Assembly: GCA_947461645.1 (NCBI GenBank)
Contig: CANHMN010000042.1
Location: 1 to 10,258 of the forward strand
Origin: Chitinophagaceae bacterium
Lineage (GTDB): Bacteria; Bacteroidota; Bacteroidia; Chitinophagales; Chitinophagaceae
Reading direction: 5' to 3'
Length of the DNA stretch: 10,258 nucleotides
The translations under genes were made by a program, and so were the position numbers. Of the stretch, positions 8,701 to 10,258 are shown piece by piece. Positions within the stretch are counted from its first letter, which is position 1, and the number at the start of each line of letters is the position of its first letter. The notes beneath the pieces were generated by a model, which did no database searches, was not told the DNA's origin, and was given only the letters and a program-made list of their open reading frames with translations.

Positions 8701-10045
8701 CCAATTGACAACCCTCAATATCAAGATAAGCATAGCCCCAGTGACCTCCAAGCGTACAATCTGTAGTGGTAAACTTTAGTTTAAGTTCCCTATTTGGATA
8801 AGATGTCAAGTTAACAAAAACCTTAGACCATGGCTTGTACCATACTTTTGAATTGTTTCCTGATACTGGCGACTGAACAAATCCAGGTATACCAGGCTGA
8901 GCCACGTATTCTATTTTGCCACAATTCACCAGTTGGTTTGTAACAGCGTCAATTATTTCTACCTTAAATCTGGGCTTTTGATCATACTGATGACCATCGG
9001 GATCCTCAAAAACAACAGCATATTGATAAGATATTGAAAAGTTATTTCCTTGAGGTGGAGTCGTAATGTTAAACTCAACAGCTTCTGCAAGTGAACCGGG
9101 ACCGATAAGCGGTAATCCAGTGACTGTTGTAAAGCTAACTTCATGCTCACTACTTCCCAGCTTTAAACAATAGTTGCTGCCGTCAGGAGGATTAATGGGA
9201 AAAAATCCATAAGGATCCAAAAATGAGGGGACAGTTCTCGGAATAATTTCATGCCTGTCGGGTAAATTTGATGTTGGTGTTAAAATGGTTTCATTGTTGC
9301 CGGTTGTACTATTTCCATGGATTCCCAGCAATGAATTTCCGGAAATCTGATCAAACAATGGAGGCTTGACAATGCCTGTGAAACATTTCCATCCATTAAA
9401 AGTCCCCTCTTCAAAATCAATGTTCTGAGGGCAATTAACATTAAGCCTATTGGTTTCCTGACTGTATTGACGAGAAGAATTGTCCGTTACCGCTATCCAA
9501 CCGGGAGGTAAAATATTCCCTGAATGATTGATGTATGCATATTTGTTGTTTAATATGATGGAAGCTTTTCCATTCCAAAAACTGTTGACATGTGTGGCCT
9601 CTAACTTTTTGAATTCATTGCCCATTTTGTCAATTAAATACCAAACACCACTTCTCTTTACTGCAGTGGTACGACCGAAAAAACCATTTACCTTTTCATA
9701 TTGTGGAGGTATGATTTCTTTTCCTTGCTTATCCATAAATCCCCATTTACCGGAGAACTTCACGGCAGCCAAATTTTCATAATAGGGCATTATGATTTCG
9801 TAACTTCTTTTGGCTACTCTTTTGCCTTCTTCATTTGATATTCCACAATTGTCATCAGGTCTAGATGAAAATGGTTTTGCCGATTTGGTATTTTCAAAGT
9901 GAGAAAGGTTTTTAGGCTTATGCTTTACAGATTGCTTAACCTGTTGAGCAAAAATTGAGATACTGCAAACTGATGTTGCTAAATACAACAAAAAGGTTTT
10001 TACACACGACATGGATATGTTTTTATGTAATAGCATGCTATGCAT
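5714..10045 (-). CDS. Giant modular surface/secreted protein: WG repeats, Ig/PKD modules, type B T9SS CTD
   Basis: A 1443-residue predicted T9SS cargo. A signal peptide is clear if translation starts at M12 (10010-10012): MSCVKTFLLYLATS... with cleavage near IFA-Q; M1 and M4 are alternatives, and a TAA lies two codons before M1. Residues 85-180 hold three WG-type repeats. Residues 205-450 resemble a galactose-binding-like domain (NIDFEEGTFNGW; GGHWGYAYLDIEGC). Ig-like modules lie at about 455-528, 532-608 and 610-682; four PKD modules at 685-1024 (WDFG, WQFGD, WDFG, WFFGDG); two Ig-like modules at 1028-1187; a PKD at 1190-1270 (WNFGDG); a WLPSLGL-type module at 1275-1350; and a gliding-motility-type CTD at 1356-1443 (VPTAFTPNADGHND, FNRWGQLLFET, KWDGTF). 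The CTD targets such proteins through T9SS in characterised species. Adhesion or matrix function is inferred; no enzymatic domain is seen. It is coupled to the PorP/SprF-like gene by an ATGA overlap. Confidence 0.92.
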   Translation of the reverse strand: MHSMLLHKNISMSCVKTFLLYLATSVCSISIFAQQVKQSVKHKPKNLSHFENTKSAKPFSSRPDDNCGISNEEGKRVAKRSYEIIMPYYENLAAVKFSGKWGFMDKQGKEIIPPQYEKVNGFFGRTTAVKRSGVWYLIDKMGNEFKKLEATHVNSFWNGKASIILNNKYAYINHSGNILPPGWIAVTDNSSRQYSQETNRLNVNCPQNIDFEEGTFNGWKCFTGIVKPPLFDQISGNSLLGIHGNSTTGNNETILTPTSNLPDRHEIIPRTVPSFLDPYGFFPINPPDGSNYCLKLGSSEHEVSFTTVTGLPLIGPGSLAEAVEFNITTPPQGNNFSISYQYAVVFEDPDGHQYDQKPRFKVEIIDAVTNQLVNCGKIEYVAQPGIPGFVQSPVSGNNSKVWYKPWSKVFVNLTSYPNRELKLKFTTTDCTLGGHWGYAYLDIEGCQLGATAKNNCNTPPITILSGPPGFQTYNWWNASYTSIVATGQNVTMNNGLTGGTSLNLEVIPPANPTSGQVCRDTLKVTVEQPVLNINPVADKSICESGSVALATNSIPNVTYSWSPSTGLSSTNSFSVNASPADTTTYQLVATDNTTKCVARDTVVVNVNPKPVLTVSTTPFCFGATGSITVSGADNYNWTPASSLTVVNQTTVNVNPTGSTTYTVTGTQTATSCSATSQVQVSPAPSPSANFTPPPPQCLSANDFTFTSNSSVSSGTINSTVWDFGSLGTQIGDVVTQSFSAPGTYDVILTVVSNNNCSTSITKPVVVNPGPQAVFNPPLAQCLGTNNFTFNSNSTVQTGSITNYAWQFGDQSSQAGASVNHTYSTADTFDVKLTVTSDMGCEDDTTIKVVVHPNATVDFITPLPQCFLSSGNLFQFSSNSSIVAPSNVAQNQWDFGTGVLVNGTNASTTFNGSGDHSVLLISTTDKGCVDSIRKSVLINPLPDPDFVTPPAQCFLENDFSFNSASYISSENTTTHHWFFGDGNDSIGPTVSHQYVIPNQFNYQVKLIVTSDSGCVDSIQKPITILPSPLVNVSPNGPYEICAGDQIVLHADVQAGAGSVSGYQWMIGGTPIPNATTDSLLVLTAGSYQVLVTNTAGCSVKSISDSIIINQLPEGNLDMPDTTFICQGTPRLLQGSAANGYQWYYNGNEIQGATQSSYLATLPGVYTLELVSTEGCKKLALGTVQLSLKEKPIPAFINNSNCLNIPVLFNNTSDISNSSPIKWYWNFGDGSSIDSVNYSPTHVFDTAMVFTVQLTISSIDCPSLSTTSDFVIPIESSISGIRYTSVNALKLTDTRLYARNVGNEFLWLPSLGLNRSDVIDPVFNHDSQQEYIIQIRNNAGCFIYDTLMVNIFDNTDIAVPTAFTPNADGHNDMLAIFLVGMEKLTIFRVFNRWGQLLFETRNPLQKWDGTFIGKKQPAETYVWIAEGIDKKGKTIMRRGQTILLR
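6974..7993 (-). repeat. Tandem array of four PKD modules (coding repeat)
   Basis: Residues 685-1024 of the giant protein contain four consecutive PKD modules with a period of about 84-87 residues. Each begins with a Phe, a short Pro-rich stretch and QC(L/F), continues with an F-x-F strand and S/N-rich turn, has W-x-FG, and ends with a C near the last strand (NNC, MGC, KGC, SGC). At DNA level the QC(L/F) sites give recurring AAACA-T/C-TGTG motifs on the plus strand, but the copies have diverged, so the array is old rather than a recent expansion. Confidence 0.85.
9506..9793 (-). repeat. Three WG-type beta repeats (coding repeat)
   Basis: Residues 85-180 of the giant protein contain three copies of a motif of the form K-W-G-F/hydrophobic-I-D-K/H-x-G-N/K. 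The anchoring aromatic residues are W101 (GKWGFMDKQGK), W135 (GVWYLIDKMGN) and Y169 (NKYAYINHSGN), exactly 34 residues apart each time. This matches WG/KWG beta-repeat proteins, which are common in Bacteroidota. The third copy is degenerate. The ligand of such repeats is not known. Confidence 0.8.
10030..10041. other. 12-bp perfect palindrome at the 5' end of the giant gene
   Basis: ATAGCATGCTAT is its own reverse complement. It lies between the first possible ATG (10043-10045) and the preferred start M12 (10010-10012). If M12 is the true start, it sits in the leader and could be a small operator or a weak stem; if M1 is used it is simply coding. A 12-bp palindrome can occur by chance, so no function is claimed. 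Confidence 0.3.
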
Positions 10046-10075
10046 ATTTTATGCCAATTGATTGAATAAAGTCAA
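10046..10075 (-). promoter_or_regulatory. Possible promoter in the short spacer before the giant gene
   Basis: On the minus strand this spacer reads TTGACT, 17 bases, then ATAAAAT, which resembles a sigma70-type promoter, not the TTTG/TAnnTTTG form usual in Bacteroidota. A start of transcription about 7 bases downstream of it would fall at the first ATG, which would favour translation from M12. Equally, the genes may be transcribed through from further upstream. Weak evidence. Confidence 0.2.
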
Positions 10076-10077
10076 TT

Positions 10078-10258
10078 TTAACGAAGTAATATTGTTTGTC
10101 CCCTTCTGTTTATCACAGCCCCCTGCTTATCTGTTCATTCAGCAATCCAAACATAAGTTTCTGAATATTGTAAATTGCCCTTGAATCTTCCATTGCAAAA
10201 CGACTGCTTATCGATGGTTTCAAATACATGCTGTCGCCATCCATTGTAAACCCTAAAA
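10078..10258 (-). pseudogene. 3' remnant of a second type B CTD protein gene, with in-frame stop (extends past right edge)
   Basis: Translated on the minus strand in one frame from the window edge, this stretch gives FRVYNGWRQHVFET..., then SETYVWIAE, a TGA at 10135-10137, and TDKQGAVINRRGQTILLR before a TAA at 10078-10080. It aligns without gaps to residues 1385-1443 of the intact CTD in the neighbouring giant protein, with 34 of 59 positions identical. The TGA replaces the glycine of WIAEG. RWG has become GWR and KWDG has become FCNG, so conserved CTD residues are lost as well. A 23-base stretch (10139-10161) is identical to 5775-5797. It would lack the last 18 residues of the sorting domain. 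Most likely it is a decaying tandem paralog lying 32 bases upstream of the intact gene. A base-calling error could explain the stop but hardly all the lost residues. The upstream part of the gene is not visible. Confidence 0.75.

Noticed and set aside
10078..10258. TGA read as a recoded or suppressed codon, such as selenocysteine or an alternative code
   Set aside because: The intact paralog has Gly here, the other genes in the window use TGA or TAA as normal stops, and nearby conserved residues are also lost, so decay is the simpler explanation.

Overview
The window looks like a chromosomal segment of a Bacteroidota (Bacteroidetes) bacterium. Evidence: a PorP/SprF-family protein next to a giant secreted protein with a type IX secretion C-terminal domain, AT-rich spacers, and genes mostly lacking a clear Shine-Dalgarno. 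It holds six intact protein genes, the tail of a gene at the left edge, and a decayed gene remnant at the right edge. I see no tRNA, rRNA, CRISPR array, insertion sequence or phage gene.

Left part (1-2023): the last 13 codons of an unidentified plus-strand gene and a strong intrinsic terminator are followed by a membrane-anchored sulfatase-fold phosphotransferase of the LTA synthase/MdoB type. A hairpin after it separates it from a convergent operon and probably serves both strands.

Middle part (2051-4674): a compact minus-strand operon iscS-iscU-iscA encodes the cysteine desulfurase, the scaffold and an A-type carrier for Fe-S cluster assembly. All key cysteines are present. No iscR, hscBA or fdx gene lies within the window. 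A 186-bp spacer separates iscS from the divergent methylmalonyl-CoA epimerase gene.

Right part (4689-10258): on the minus strand, a 1443-residue modular surface or secreted protein overlaps by an ATGA a PorP/SprF-family outer-membrane protein gene, so the two are probably translationally coupled. The large protein runs: signal peptide, three WG-type repeats of 34 residues, a galactose-binding-like region, a chain of Ig-like and PKD modules, and a type B CTD. Ten consecutive modules each carry exactly one pair of cysteines. Just upstream lies the 3' end of a second CTD-encoding gene. It aligns without gaps to the intact CTD (34 of 59 positions identical) but has an in-frame TGA and has lost several conserved residues, so it is probably a decaying tandem paralog.

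Most of the window is ordinary core metabolism plus a standard T9SS adhesin/PorP pair. The most notable points are the decayed CTD paralog, the WG-PKD-CTD architecture and the regular cysteine pairs. I found no clearly undescribed system.
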